Positions 1-12,897 of a stretch of 64,000 nucleotides of DNA are shown piece by piece. The position numbers were made by a program, and so were the translations under genes. The DNA is from Parus major (taxonomy: Eukaryota > Chordata > Aves > Passeriformes > Paridae). The number at the start of each line of letters is the position of its first letter. The first letter of the stretch is position 1. The stretch is from assembly GCF_001522545.3 (NCBI RefSeq), contig NC_031783.1:3346532-3410531 (forward strand), written 5' to 3'. The notes under the pieces are model-generated. The model did no database searches. It saw only the letters and a list, made by a program, of their open reading frames with translations, and was not told the origin of the DNA.

Positions 1-1152
1 CATTCAGACAGAACCAGCCATTGTGTAGATAAGCCACTACAGCTGACATTTGTGAAATGTTATTATGGAACTATAAATCTCTAAACCCTTCTGTAACTAA
101 TCCCTGAAAGTTTCTGTTTGGTGAAACATGAAATCCCTGAAAGTTTCTGTTTCCCCTGTACACTTGCCCTGTTTGGTGGTCCCCCTGTCTCTGTTGTGGG
201 GTCCAGCAGAGCACCCCACTCTAGGAGTCCTTGTGCTTAGCTGGGGTTTTCCTGCAGGTGGGGTCACTTCTGCAGATACCCAGTTAAATATCCCACACAT
301 CATCTGTCCCCCTCCTCTCTCTCCCCTGAGTACAGCCTGTCACCTTTCTTGGATATTGCTTTTCAAGCTGACTTTGTATTTTCCCTTTATCACTGTTTAA
401 TCCAGCAAAGGGCCTTTGGCTTTAGCCCATCAGTTCAGGGGGTTCCTTTCTCATTTTGGAACCCACACTCACTCCCCCTGAGAGCAGGAGAGCAGCAGGA
501 AGGTGGCTCAGGTTCAGCTCTGGGAGTGAGGAGAGTTTGGGTTCATTCCCCACCCCTTGGCTGCTGGGCTCATCTTTAATTTTGGCTTTGCACAAGGAGC
601 TGACACCTGCAGGAGCCTGTTCTGGGTTAACTTCTAAGTTACCTGTTCTTCTTTTTATTGAAGATTACATTTCTTTTAATGAAGATAAATACATGGGAGG
701 CACTGACAGGGTGAGACCAGCATTCAGCTGAGGACTCAGCTCTGCTCCATCAACATCTGTTTCATCTACTTCTGGTGCTGTCCTTTCTGTGTGCTGTACT
801 CCTGAATAAACCCTGAAATGCAAACAATTGCTGATCATGCTGCTGGCTCTGATAACACAACTCTTAATGTTGCCCTAATTATGGACATTATAAAACTGTC
901 AGGTTTGGAACATTCGGTCTCTCAAGGCAGCTCTCCAATTAATCTTTTCCTTTTTTATTAGAGATCTTGTTATGTGATTGTCTTTTGGGGAGGAATTAGA
1001 AGGTTTTATGTTACAGTGGTGGGGTTTATTTTTAAAGCTTTCACTGATATTAGAGCGAGAAGACTTCAGAGTTACCCTTTTTATAATTGTTTTTATTGCA
1101 GCATCTGAAAGAATGGTGTCTTCACTATTAATGCTCAGTTGCTAAGGGAAAA
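1..1152. other. Unique non-coding DNA
   Basis: No exon or known repeat is recognised. The block holds one short duplication (101-152, listed separately) and a slightly GC-richer patch near 440-620 in which several short overlapping frames are open by chance. The rest is AT-rich, with TAAT-type motifs around 870-1140. Confidence 0.6.
101..152. repeat. 19-bp direct repeat, 33-bp spacing
   Basis: The 19-mer TCCCTGAAAGTTTCTGTTT occurs exactly at 101-119 and again at 134-152, separated by 14 bases. Two copies are consistent with a small local duplication. No function is implied. Confidence 0.85.
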
Positions 1153-1440
1153 ATTATAGAACAAGCCAGATTGGAAGGGATCTTGAAAGATCATTTGGTC
1201 CAACTTTTTGTGGGGAAAAGGAGCCTTTTAGCACCCTGTCCAGGCACATTTCAAAAACTTCCAGTGATGGGGATTCTGCCACATCCGTGGGGAGGTTCCT
1301 TGTTTCCACTATGTAAAAAAAATTCATATACAAAGGTGAAATCTCTCCTGGTGCAAGCTGTACCTGTTGCTCCTTGTCTTCAAAACGTGGCTCCTTGTGC
1401 AGGCAGAGCCTCCATCCCCTCTGGAGCTGCCTGAACACTG
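1153..1440 (-). mobile_element. CR1 LINE 3'-end fragment (antisense)
   Basis: Read on the plus strand, the block runs in the order typical of the reverse complement of an avian CR1 3' end: a tail remnant (ATTATAGAA), then TTGGAAGGGATCTTGAAAGA and TCATTTGGTCCAAC, then a TCCAGTGATGGGGATT segment, a degenerate run of A/T, and a segment ending GTTGCTCCTTGTCTT. This matches the CR1 3' region in order and spacing from memory; no alignment was made. The element is 5'-truncated, as is usual for CR1, and diverged, so it is an old copy. The right edge is uncertain and similarity may continue to about 1500. The 94-residue minus-strand frame across it (1154-1438) lies in the CR1 3' region and is not a gene. 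Confidence 0.82.
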
Positions 1441-4400
1441 CGAGGATGTCACCCCTCGTGGAAAAGGGGCTGCTTCAGATCCACCCAAAATCACCTTTTC
1501 CTCACCCTCCAGCCCAGAGAGTGCAAGGGAACATTTTGATTTGAATGAGGAATTCTGTTTGGTGGCACTCTTCTCCCTCCCCTGAGCAGGGCAAGTGCAG
1601 AGAGTGAAGGTCCAGCTCCTGAAAGTGGCTGGTGCAGCTGTTCCTTTTATTTTATATAAAATGCAAGGATCATGTTTAAATCTTGGCTCAGTTCAAAGTA
1701 CTGATATGAACCAAGGTCTTTTATTTCTAAAATTGTTCACCTGGCTGCATTATTATTGTGTAATCTCTCCCCATCTTTCTAGAAGTAAATGCTTCATTTT
1801 TCTTCTAAATGATGAAATTGTTTACTGAAAAATAAGCTCACAGATCATTGTGCTTTATTCAGGTAAGTGTCTAAGCCACTAAAATACAAAGTTAGCTTTA
1901 TCTATCTAGATCTAATTCAGTGATTTTTAAAGTATTTTATATAAAATAATGGTTCTGATATGATCCAATTTTCCCAGGATCTGGTCTATCAGCATAAAGC
2001 CTGTGCCTCTGCTTGTTAAAGAGAGGTTCAAGACTGATCAATGTTTTTTTTTCCACTCTGAAAGTCTTGATATTCTTAAAATTACCTTGCAGGAAAAAAA
2101 TTTAAATCCTGTCACCCTCACAGAATGACAGTACTGGGGTTTTTCTCTGTCTATAAATCTGGAGATATAAAAGATGACAATGATAAAAATGTGATGTAGA
2201 CTCAAGAATCTGTCTGCAGTATACTGTCCTTTTGTTCAGTACAGCCCTAATGCTTTCTTTCACCTTGTTTGTAACTATTTCCTTTATAAATTATCATAAA
2301 CCTGAGAAGGTGGGCAATTTTTTAGGCTTAACATAACCAGCCCTGCCTTATTTCAAAATCTAATACAATTATGAACACCCCGTAACTTTTGGATGATTAA
2401 ATTGCAAATTGTGGGTGTCCACGAGGCAAGCAGATATATTCAATTTGTTCACCTTCATAACTCATCCTCACACACTCTGGATATTTTTCAGGATCATGCC
2501 AAGCTGTGCTTGTTCTGCCCGAGGTACATTCTACAGTATTTATGGTTTATCAGATGTACAGGAGATCTTCTTCAAGGAGATACTCATACATCATTTGAAC
2601 TTGGGTAGTTATTACATTGTTTTAATGGAAAAATGTTATAAATGAATGAGTTTTATTCTCTCTGAGACACTTATATTTTTGAACATGACTTTCTCGATGA
2701 TGTTATTTTTTCGTTCTATGAGAACATGAACTTCTTGTTTATTGCTCACTGATTTTATAAACACATCTCCTTTTCTCCTTGGAGAGCTATAAACAACAAA
2801 AGGTCAGTGAGCAGGAGCTAAGTAACCCAAGTGTAGTTTTACAGAACTTTTGTGTGGTAAATGTGACACCTGTTAAAAAGCTAAAATCAAAGCAATCAAG
2901 ACAAACACTTTCCCTCCTATTTGCACTGTATTTGAATGAGGAATATAATCTAAAAAGAAATATTTAAAAGTGAGGTTTTGATTTACAGCTTAAAGGGATA
3001 TCTAGCTTAATCCAAATGGAAAATACCTGCAGTAGCTATGAATTTAGCCTGTGAGCTCATCAAATAAAGAGACTGAGTGTTGCACACAGAGCCAGGCTCC
3101 CCAGGAAGCAGGTGTTTTAGTGTTTGGTGATGGAGCTGAGAGCTATTTTCCTGTAGCTTGGTGCAGAGCTCTCCTGTCTGATATTGGAGCACCTGAGTAC
3201 AGTTCTGCAGGAGCCAGGCTCACCTGGCTGCTCCAGGGGCTCCCCTTGGCCCATTTCCTTCCCATCACCCTTCATTTGTGATTGCCCTGTGCAAGGCAGC
3301 AACCCTGCCGTGCTCATGTTGTGAATACATTGAATTTTCCTGCCTTTTGCTTGTCTGGGAGTCCTGACACAACAGCTCAGCTCCCCCAGGCTGCCCCAGG
3401 CTCTGCAGAGATGGGGAGGATGTTCTCTGCCCCCTCTGGGATCTCCTGATCCACTGGGATCTCCTCTCCCACAGCATTCCTGGCTCTGGGAAGGGCCAGA
3501 GAAGGCTTGGGGGATTTCAGCCTTTAGGCAAGGTCAGTGACAGCGATGCCTTAGGATTTAGCATTTCTATTTTTCAGATCCTGTGCTGCTTTAGTGTTTA
3601 ACTCTAAACTCCATGGGCTGCCAGCTGCTCTTCTCCTGTTTTAGTCAGACAAAACAATTCCTCTCTAGGCCTGAAACTCAAGGACACCTGACTCAGACCC
3701 TGAAAAGTATAAATAAAAGTGAGTTTGGGGAGGAAAACTGGGGGTAAATGACTTCATTACCTGAAGTTGTAATTGGAGGATTAACCCCTGATATAAATGG
3801 ACCAAATTCATAATTGTATGGAAAAGCTGGTGACCATTTTCCATCTTGGGTGCAGCCTCTGGGAGGCTCCTGACTGCCCAAGGTGTTCCTGTTGGAGGCC
3901 TTTAATAAATGCCCACTTTATTCTCTTAATCTTGTCTGGCCCCTGTTCCAGGCTGCCACTCCAAGGCATCACCAGAGACAGGTTTATTTCTGATACCATT
4001 TAGGAAACTGTTGTGTAGCACAAAAAAAGGGCAAAAAAACCCCCTAAATGCACATTAAATCACCTTTGTTAAGCTACAGTGTGCTACCCAAAGGTGCAGC
4101 AGTCCTCCCAGGGGGTGCTGCTTGAGTTAGGAATGGTGATAGAGAGAACCAGGAATCTCCTCAGGGTGCTTGGACCTGGCAGAAGTGGGAATGGAGAGAT
4201 CCTGACATTATTTACACAGGAATTGGAGCCACTGTGTCTCCACTTAGTGGGACAGAAATAGGTCCAAGTAGTGCTGGTCTTGCTCCTTTCCTGTCACGGG
4301 TGGAAGAGGTGAGGACATTTTGGATGTCTTCTCCAGAAAACTCAATATTTGCTCTTTTTTTGTTTATCTTTTCTATGATTGCACTGGATAATATTGCAAA

Positions 4401-6169
4401 GTCATATAAAATTAACATTAAGTTTGAAATAGGGTTTGTTAATTGCAGTATTTAACTGTTGTGGTTATTGTTTCCTAAGAGATTAATGAGGTGAATTATT
4501 GTCACATAATTAAACTACAGTATATCTAATCTCTTCCATACCCTTGTGGTATACTGTTATTCAAGTATCACTTGAAGGTTAATTTCACTTAGCTGATATA
4601 TATTTGACTTTGGAAATACAGTTTATACCAAAATATGCTTTTAAGTCTATTTGAAAGTCGTTAGGCAACAGCTTTGCCAAAATTATCACTTTAGGCTTTA
4701 CAAGTGAAGGAAAGGACATTAAAACCAGATAAATCAGCAGAGTCACACACAGATACAAAGTCAAAACATCCCCTAAAATGTTTTTGACTGGAGCCTTTTC
4801 CTAGAAGGAAGGAATTCCTCAATTCCTGCTCAGAGGCAGTGTCTGAGGCTCAGATCAGCTCACTGGCTGCTTCCTGGGGCACTTGGGCAGGAAATCATTT
4901 TATCTTGCCACACAGAATTAGCAACATGCACTAATATCTTTATAGGAAAAGACAAAACTACAGAGTCATCAGAACATGCCTTTTCTCCCAGAGAAACAGA
5001 TTAGTTTAGATATTTCCAACCCAAACCCAACCTTTCTCCTCCCTGAGCCACACTCAGCACCACTTTAATTCACTATTCCTGATTGAGTCTCATGCTGGAT
5101 CTATTTAAAAGATGGGTGTTCTATGTATTATACTACAATAGGAAAGCTTCTATTTTGTTCTTGCATCAGTCATGGGTTTTTTACATCAATTTTTTGCTTT
5201 CTCTTCAGTAAGCCTAAGAAATTACCTACTCTATAACTCTGCAATTTCTCCTAAGTTATGGTGCCAAAGATTTGAATCTATTATTTTTTCTCATTTCTCT
5301 CTCATCTCACCCCCGTATAATGTGAACAAAATTAAAATTATTTTCAAAAAATTACAGCTAAGTGTAGAATCAACCCCAAAATGAAACCTTTTAAGAAAAA
5401 AAGAATTCAGTGGCATGAAATGTAATAGTTTTGATATTCATCCACGGTATAGAAGCTAGATAAGTAGTAAGTGGTTACAATTTTGAGCCCAGAGATTGTC
5501 TCCCTTCTGAGCAGAATTCACAAATCTTTGATATCTGAAAAATACAGCATTCTTGAGCATTTAATCTAAGTTGCATTTTATTTTTAGAGATTTATCAGCC
5601 AATATTGAGACAATGAAATCAACCAATAACTTTCTTGGTTATGACCCTCTTAAAAGACATCCCCTTTTGCATTTCTAGAATAATTTCCTCTTTCATATAC
5701 TTTTCACCCGAAATACCCCACAATTTGTTTATTTTTTCTCTGTAATGAGTTAGAAGAGGATCCTTTGTGTCAGGCACAACACATTCCAGTTTTTCCCAGC
5801 TTTTTCCATTTCATTTTCTTTGTGGTCACTTTGCAGTGCTGTGGAATTCCTTGAGTTGCCTGCCCATGGGTGCTGTGGATAAGGCTATAAACTAAAATTA
5901 TCCAAGCCACTCTGAAATTGTTTGCTCTTTCTCCCCTGCTTCTGTTGCCTCAGAAATTGTTTGCCACTGGCAAACGTAACAATTTTACAACATGCCCAGG
6001 TCAGGACTCCAGGAAATAATCAGAATTGTGAGTGCCCAGGAGCTGCAGTTCCCCCTGTGCCTGCTCCTTGCTGCTGCTACGTGTCTTTAACTCTGCTGCC
6101 ATTTGTTTTGTCAGTCCTTTGCAAACATGTTCACCTCCTTTCAAATCAGCCTGCTCTGTGCTGTGCCAC
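1441..6169. other. Unique non-coding DNA
   Basis: No coding exon is recognised. A GC-richer patch lies at 3040-3530. The 4440-5750 stretch is AT-rich with few stretches open in any frame. A segment at 1783-1862 has good splice-site consensus on both sides but stops in all three frames (see findings). Nothing else stands out. Confidence 0.55.
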
Positions 6170-6850
6170 CAAATGCTTTGCTGAGTTCCAGATAAATTGT
6201 CCATTGCACTGGGATTGTCTCCAGGTCAGTAACATATGAGAGGAATTCCAGTCGAGTTGTCTGCCGTGACCTCCTTTTTCTCTGTATTCAGCCTCCTGTC
6301 ATGGTCTTCTAAGTCAGGCATTTCTAAATCTGGCTTAATAATTTTCTGTCTTCTGCATAGCTGAGTGCAGGATAAGAAGCTTGGGCTTTCTATGGTCTTG
6401 GAGCCTTTTAAAGTAAAAAGAATTATATTAACTGCTACTCTAGTTCTCAAATACTCCCTTCCTTCCTCCGTGAGTTCTCACAAATCCTGCCAAGGGCTTT
6501 CCTTTCCCCCTTACCATTTTTCTACTGATTTCTCAGTTGTAATTCAACTAGGCCTGGAGCTTTGGCAATGTTTAATAGTTATAATTGCCTAATTAAGGTA
6601 TCAGCTCTAGTAGACCAGAAGCCTTCTTTCTTCTCTGTCTTTCCAGTTTTCAGGAGTGTGTTCACCACTTCTGTCAGATTCTCCTCCTTTGAGTATTCAT
6701 TATGAGCTGTCTATAAAGACATCAGTAATCTGCCTCTTTATTTTTAAAACTGCTTTGCTTGAAGATACTTCACCCATTCCTGTCAGGCTACAAGTAGGTG
6801 AACAAAAGAAACCCCACAGTTACACAGAAAAATTGGTATTACTGTGAAAC
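6170..6850 (-). mobile_element. Degraded CR1/L3-like LINE fragment (antisense, tentative)
   Basis: The segment beginning near 6173 (TGCTTTGCTGAGTTCCAGAT) and pieces near 6720 (ACATCAGTAATCTGCCTCTT) resemble, in order, the reverse complement of the reverse-transcriptase end of CR1/L3-type LINEs, where motifs equivalent to 'TTTGCTAAAGTC' and 'AAGACATCAGTAAA' occur. Divergence is high and all frames are broken. The call rests on remembered consensus fragments. It could be unique DNA with chance similarity. Confidence 0.35.
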
Positions 6851-9723
6851 AGTGGAAATCTGTCTTTTCCTTTGCTTTTTAGGAAAAATATAAACTGTGT
6901 AATAACAGCATGTGTGCGTGAGAGAGGAGACTTGGGGACTGAGTGTAAGCTGTGGTGATAAGAAGGGGTAGAGATAATTAAAGTTAATTGGCAAAAAATG
7001 AAGTCAAACCCTGCCAGGTGAGCGTGTTTTGCCTGTTCCAGTCACTGGTGGCTGATTGCTCTGTCTCTGCTCCAGCCTGGGAGTTTTCTCTCCAGTTTTT
7101 CCCACTCCTTGGCCAGCCCAGCCCCATCCTCGAGCTCAGTGTTGAACAGGGGGGCTGAGAGTGTGGGGCCACTGCAGGGACCCTGCCAGGAGGGACTGGC
7201 TGACAGGGAGTGCAGCTTTAGAGTTTCTGAGTGTGCTGGATGTATGGTCAGCCATTCAAAGTGCTGGTATGGTTATTATATTTACACAGTTCCTCCTGTT
7301 CTTCTCATTTCTTGGAGAGATATTGGAACTTGACTGCACAAAAATGATCCAAACCAGTATTTGAAAAGCTGTTTAAAGCTGAGCTGTCATAGCTCAGGAG
7401 GGGTTTGTCCTTTTTCTCTTACAGTGTGCTAGAGAATTAAAGCAGTTTACTTGCAGATCTTGGGAAGACTTCTTTAGTCTGTAATGAAGCAGGTGGGGGT
7501 TGTGTATCCCAAAGGAAGTTCTTGCAGAATTCCCTGGAAGCACCAACAGCCAGTGGCAAAGGCAGGGAGGGAACTGCCAAGCTGCTCCCCTCTACATTTT
7601 GTTTTCTGTGTCTGTAAATCCTGTATTTGGCTCCAATTTATCTTCACATCTATTCCAGCAAATATCACATTTCCTTTCAGAGAAGATGCCTAACATTCCA
7701 CAGAGGGTTTGTACTCTTTTCCTGATTCTGTCCTTATAAAGATATTCAGATGTTTCCTCTGTAGGAGAAAAAATTGTCATTGAATCCTGTGTCATTTCAC
7801 ACCTGAGGCTGGGTGTGTGACACTGTGCCACCTCCTGCATTACCTGATAGAGATAAATGGTGCCAAAATTGCCCTTACATCACTTAGCTCTGGTAATTGT
7901 CCAAATCTTACAGTAACAGTTTCTGGCACGTACAGTGGGTGAGTATGAGCTTCAGAGTCCCAAATTCAGTACAATTTTTGCAGCAGTGTTGTTTTCTAGC
8001 TCCTGGTGTTGAGGGAAATGCACTGTTTTGGAATCAGGGATGTGGAATGCATGGACACCACCTCTAAACAATGCAAAGAGAATAAAGCTTGGTGGCACAA
8101 AACACAGCGGGATTTGAGGCTAACAAAATTTTCAGGTAGAAACCAGGATCTCATAAAATTGAAATGATGGAAGGGGAAGGTCCTCACTTCATCCCTTCTG
8201 TTCTGGACAGAAGTGAGCTGGACTGGAAATCTCTGGAGAAGCAATGTTGTCATCCTAGGGGAGGAGTGGGGCCAAGAAAACACAGGGATAGACCTGATTA
8301 TAGGAGGGGACTGCTGGCAAAGCAGCGACACTGGGGAGCAGGGTGCAGTGATAACTTGGGCATTACAGCACTGCTGGAGGCTTCAGGGACAATATCAATG
8401 TCTGCTTTTAATCAGGTGCCTCAGAGGGATAGAGGAGACTGCAGGAAATTCAGCTGTGTTTGCACAGGGACTGAGGTTTTATTGCCAGGCTGGAGGATAA
8501 AGTGGGAGCTCTGCAAGGGGAGGCAGGGTAGGGGATGAGGTTTGTGGCCACTGAGGTACAAAGTGGAATGATTCCACTGATGTTGGATCAACTTGTGGTC
8601 ACTAATTTCTGGTGTCTGGTGATGGATCACAGTACTGGAGGCACAATTTGCTGATGTTGCTGGGACAGGACATCATTGTTCCCATTCTGGCTGTGCTGCC
8701 ATTCATTCCCCTGGGGCCCAGCCTGCAGTTCCATGAGCTGGACACTGATTACAGCAGACAAAAAGCAGGAGCAAGGCTTTTAACTCCCTCACACCTGCCT
8801 TATTCTCAGTGTTTTCCACAGGCTCTGTTGGTTCTGCACCAAACAGATCAGAGCTCTCCATGGGGAAGATCCTTGTGGCAAGAACCACGGCCAAGCAGAC
8901 AGAAAACCAGGGCAGAGTCTCTGGTCAGACACTGCCTCCTCACTTCCCTTTCAGGTTTCTCTAAACACAGCTACCAAGAAGTGTAAATGGATGCAGCATC
9001 TCTGTTTTTCAGTGCCACAGTGGTTAATTATAGTATTTGTAAATGTTTCACAGGAAAAATACTTATGCTGTAACTTGGGAAACACTTAAAATGATGGTCT
9101 TCAAAAATGGTCTCAACCACAAATTACATTTTGAAGAGATGCATCTTGCCCATAGAACAAAAAATATTTTACTGGTCTCATCAGACACAGACATTTTTCC
9201 TTATTTGAACATTTGTTGGATAATCAACATTCCTGTTTGCTGTTTTATCTGCTTCTTAAATTTTAACAAGTAATTCTGCTTATAATTGTGACACTTGCTG
9301 ATTTTGTAAAAAATTGGCACTTGCTGTGTGTAGAATAATAGCACAATTCAACATGTACTGTAGGAAGAACTGATTTGCTGCTTATTTTACCTGGAAATGG
9401 CTGAATTTATAAGTTACCCTGTTGAAACACACAATTACTGGGGAGGTAGGTAAGTGGCAGTAGAGATTTTCACTTGTGTAACAAGAAGAAAACCCCAAAT
9501 ACATGTGATTTTCTTTCTTATGGATGCAGAAAAGTAATAAAAATTAATGTGACAAAAATAAAAAAATATATAAAAAGAAGAGGTTGGTTGTATTACTGGA
9601 TTTTAACATTGATGTCCATTGGTTGTGACGAAGTTGGGGAAAGATTTCTGAGCAAATACAAATAAGCCATTTTTCATCTCCAATGACATTTGCCCCTTGC
9701 AAGAAAGGAATTGAATCTGTGGC
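6851..9723. other. Unique non-coding DNA
   Basis: Mixed composition. GC-richer patches at 7000-7220 and 8170-8960 contain several overlapping open frames of up to 124 codons on both strands with no recognisable domain, so chance is the simplest reading. 9000-9700 is AT-rich. No known repeat was recognised. Confidence 0.55.
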
Positions 9724-10670
9724 AGTTACTCCTCTCACCAGCAGAGTTACTCCTCTCACCTGCTTTAGGGGCTTGTAGGGGGTGAGCTGGGATCCTTCCT
9801 CATCCCAGGGGAATTGGTGAGCTGGGATCCTNNNNNNNNNNNNNNNNNNNNNNNNNNNNNNNNNNNNNNNNNNNNNNNNNNNNNNNNNNNNNNNNNNNNN
9901 NNNNNNNNNNNNNNNNNNNNNNNNNNNNNNNNNNNNNNNNNNNNNNNNNNNNNNNNNNNNNNNNNNNNNNNNNNNNNNNNNNNNNNNNNNNNNNNNNNNN
10001 NNNNNNNNNNNNNNNNNNNNNNNNNNNNNNNNNNNNNNNNNNNNNNNNNNNNNNNNNNNNNNNNNNNNNNNNNNNNNNNNNNNNNNNNNNNNNNNNNNNN
10101 NNNNNNNNNNNNNNNNNNNNNNNNNNNNNNNNNNNNNNNNNNNNNNNNNNNNNNNNNNNNNNNNNNNNNNNNNNNNNNNNNNNNNNNNNNNNNNNNNNNN
10201 NNNNNNNNNNNNNNNNNNNNNNNNNNNNNNNNNNNNNNNNNNNNNNNNNNNNNNNNNNNNNNNNNNNNNNNNNNNNNNNNNNNNNNNNNNNNNNNNNNNN
10301 NNNNNNNNNNNNNNNNNNNNNNNNNNNNNNNNNNNNNNNNNNNNNNNNNNNNNNNNNNNNNNNNNNNNNNNNNNNNNNNNNNNNNNNNNNNNNNNNNNNN
10401 NNNNNNNNNNNNNNNNNNNNNNNNNNNNNNNNNNNNNNNNNNNNNNNNNNNNNNNNNNNNNNNNNNNNNNNNNNNNNNNNNNNNNNNNNNNNNNNNNNNN
10501 NNNNNNNNNNNNNNNNNNNNNNNNNNNNNNNNNNNNNNNNNNNNNNNNNNNNNNNNNNNNNNNNNNNNNNNNNCTGGGATCCTGTCTCACTCCAGGGGGG
10601 GAATTGGTGAACTGGGATCCTCTCTCACACCAGGGGAACTGGTGAACTGGGATCCTGTCTCATCCCACAG
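9724..10670. repeat. GC-rich minisatellite, 35-38 bp period, interrupted by a gap
   Basis: A 16-mer AGTTACTCCTCTCACC is repeated at 9724 and 9745 (21-bp period). Next comes a longer unit containing GGTGAGCTGGGATCC at 9781 and 9816 (35-bp period). After the run of N, CTGGGATCC recurs at 10574, 10612 and 10647 (periods 38 and 35), with CAGGGG and AATTGGTGAACT in between. Each unit carries a GGATCC (BamHI) site. The unit on both sides of the gap is the same, so the missing sequence is probably more of the array. Confidence 0.9.
9832..10573. other. Assembly gap (742 N)
   Basis: Run of N between two blocks of the same minisatellite. The true length is unknown. Open frames reported through it, up to about 370 codons, are meaningless. 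Confidence 0.99.
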
Positions 10671-10970
10671 AAAGCTGTCTGGTGCCAATGCCTGGCTGTG
10701 GAGCTGCAGTTTCCCTGGTGGAATTTGCAGCCCCAGCCTCTTGGCATTGCCAAGGAGAGCTCAGGACATGGGAGATGAGGGCAGAGCTTTGCCAGCAAGT
10801 GTTAAAGTGAACAATAAAACCACAGCAGCTTTAGTTGTTGCATATTTACTGTTTATCTGCCTGAGACCCAGGCAAATTAACAGCAGCCATCTCATTTTTG
10901 TTTCTTACAGATTATTCTCCTGTGACTTTTAATTAAAACTTCCCTTAGGCACAGGAGAACCATCGGTGAT

Positions 10971-10997
10971 CTTTTTTTTGTTGTTGTTGTTTGTTTT
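10971..10997. repeat. T-rich (TTG)n low-complexity tract
   Basis: Eight T followed by TTG repeats and further T. Simple low-complexity DNA. Confidence 0.85.
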
Positions 10998-12881
10998 TCT
11001 GGACTCTCTCAGCTTTAATTACCTTTTAGGATTTGAAATAAGCCTTATGTTTGCACCAGATCATGTTTACTACAGAAGGAAGTGGCAAGGGGATCGGCAG
11101 GGATATTTACTATAAAATCAAAATTTCACATGAAATATATTTAAAATATAGTCAAGTAAACATTCCCCTCCCCCTCCTACAAACCCTATGGCCAGGTTTA
11201 ATAGTCTTTCATGTATTTTAGACTGAATAACTTGTGTTGAATTTCCCATTCCTGCACTATTCAATTTTTACTGGGAGTATGATTACATTGAAATGAGACT
11301 CCATCGGAGAAATAAGATATTGGATGGGCAGTAGACCAAGGCAAATTTCTGAGCAGTTTGCATAAATGTTTTTCCAACCATAATAGCAGCTTCAGAACTT
11401 ATGCAGAGGAGCTAACCTGTCAGAATGCAATTTCTATTCACTGCTGCTCCAAACACCTTGTTTGCCAGAGAATCATCCCGTTTGTTTTGTGTTTACCTGC
11501 AAATAAATTTGATATATAAAGAGCTCAAATGGGTATAATGCCATTCCAGCTGGAGAGAGGGGAGGTTTTTAGCCACTAATAGGTGTGTAAATATGGGGCA
11601 CAATGTATTCATACACTACTGAGGCCAGTGCCAGGGAAAGTGGGAGCAGGGGGAGTTAATGGGATGAGCTCCCTGGGACACAGCAGGGAACAGGCAGCGT
11701 GGGCTGGAGTGTGAGCACAAGATGAATAAAATAGTCCTAATAATTTCCTGCTGTTGACTGGAGAACTGCTGGCAGGCCTGGTAAAAGCAGTTGAATTGCA
11801 GCAGGCCTTAGGATAGGGATAAATGTGTGATGCTGAGAAGATGAAATGTGTCTGGGAAGCATCTTTGGACTGAGGAGAGCCCCCTTATGCTTTCCACGGT
11901 AATGGCTTTGGCAGAGAGACTCTCTGCAGGTGGGCAGGGACAGCTCAAGTTGTATTTTATTCATTTTATTGGTTTTAGGGACAGCTGAAGGTGTGTTTTA
12001 TTCAGGGTTTTGGGGTGTGTACATCCAGGCACTAGAATTATTTGTATGTGTACACATATATTTCCAAAGGGAAATCTCATCCCAGCTCATCAGTACGAGC
12101 TGTGCAGCTCAAGAGGCACTTTCTCATTTTGCTTTTTTGTATAGAAGTGAAGAAATCTCTGAGGGGAATAAGGTCTTCCATTGCCTTATTGAATTGATGA
12201 TGCTTTGGTTAATCAGATGATAATATTACTGTTGGCTTCAGCCTAATGATTTTTTTAATATCATTGACTGGCTGCCTGGCTGCTTCGTGTGCTTGTCAGA
12301 CAATCAGGAAATAGGGTTAGAAAAAAACCAGCTTTTCTTTTTTCATTTACTTATTTCTGAGCTGTTATATTTGCCCCAAATCCCTAAATAACAGGCTCAA
12401 GTTTTGCTTTTCAGGTATTTTAGCCATTGAGGAACTGCATGGGTAAATCACACTTCTGGGCTCAAAAACTGACTCGATTTGAAATGATCTTTTCCTGCTT
12501 CTATATAATGGGCATTGTGCACACAAATTGGTTTTTCACAGATGAATATTCTGTGCATTTAATTTATATTCTGTATGTGGCTGTGTGCAGTAGAGCTATT
12601 TAGCATAAGAGAAAAAAAATGAAGAGGAAAAATGGAAGAAATGCCTTTTAAACTAATGGTATAAAGTTAAATGGTGTGCTCCTGTTTACCCTTGCTAACA
12701 ATATAACAAGCCAAGGACATTCATCATGAAGAAAGGCCATAATTAATTAAGTGAAATATGATGCAATGCACAATTAACATGTGTTACAGCATGTCAGTAG
12801 CCTCATGCCAATAAAATAGTAATGTCAGCTAAAGGATTTGACATTTATGTGGACAATTAAATATTGACAGTTAAATTAGGG

Positions 12882-12897
12882 TTTTTTTTTTTTTTTT
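12882..12897. repeat. Poly-T tract (T16)
   Basis: Uninterrupted T16 at the edge of an AT-rich block. It could be the antisense tail of a retrotransposed sequence, but no element body was recognised next to it. Confidence 0.85.

Noticed and set aside
9544..10932. Open frames of about 350-370 codons on both strands
   Set aside because: They consist mostly of N and only exist because stops cannot be seen in the gap.
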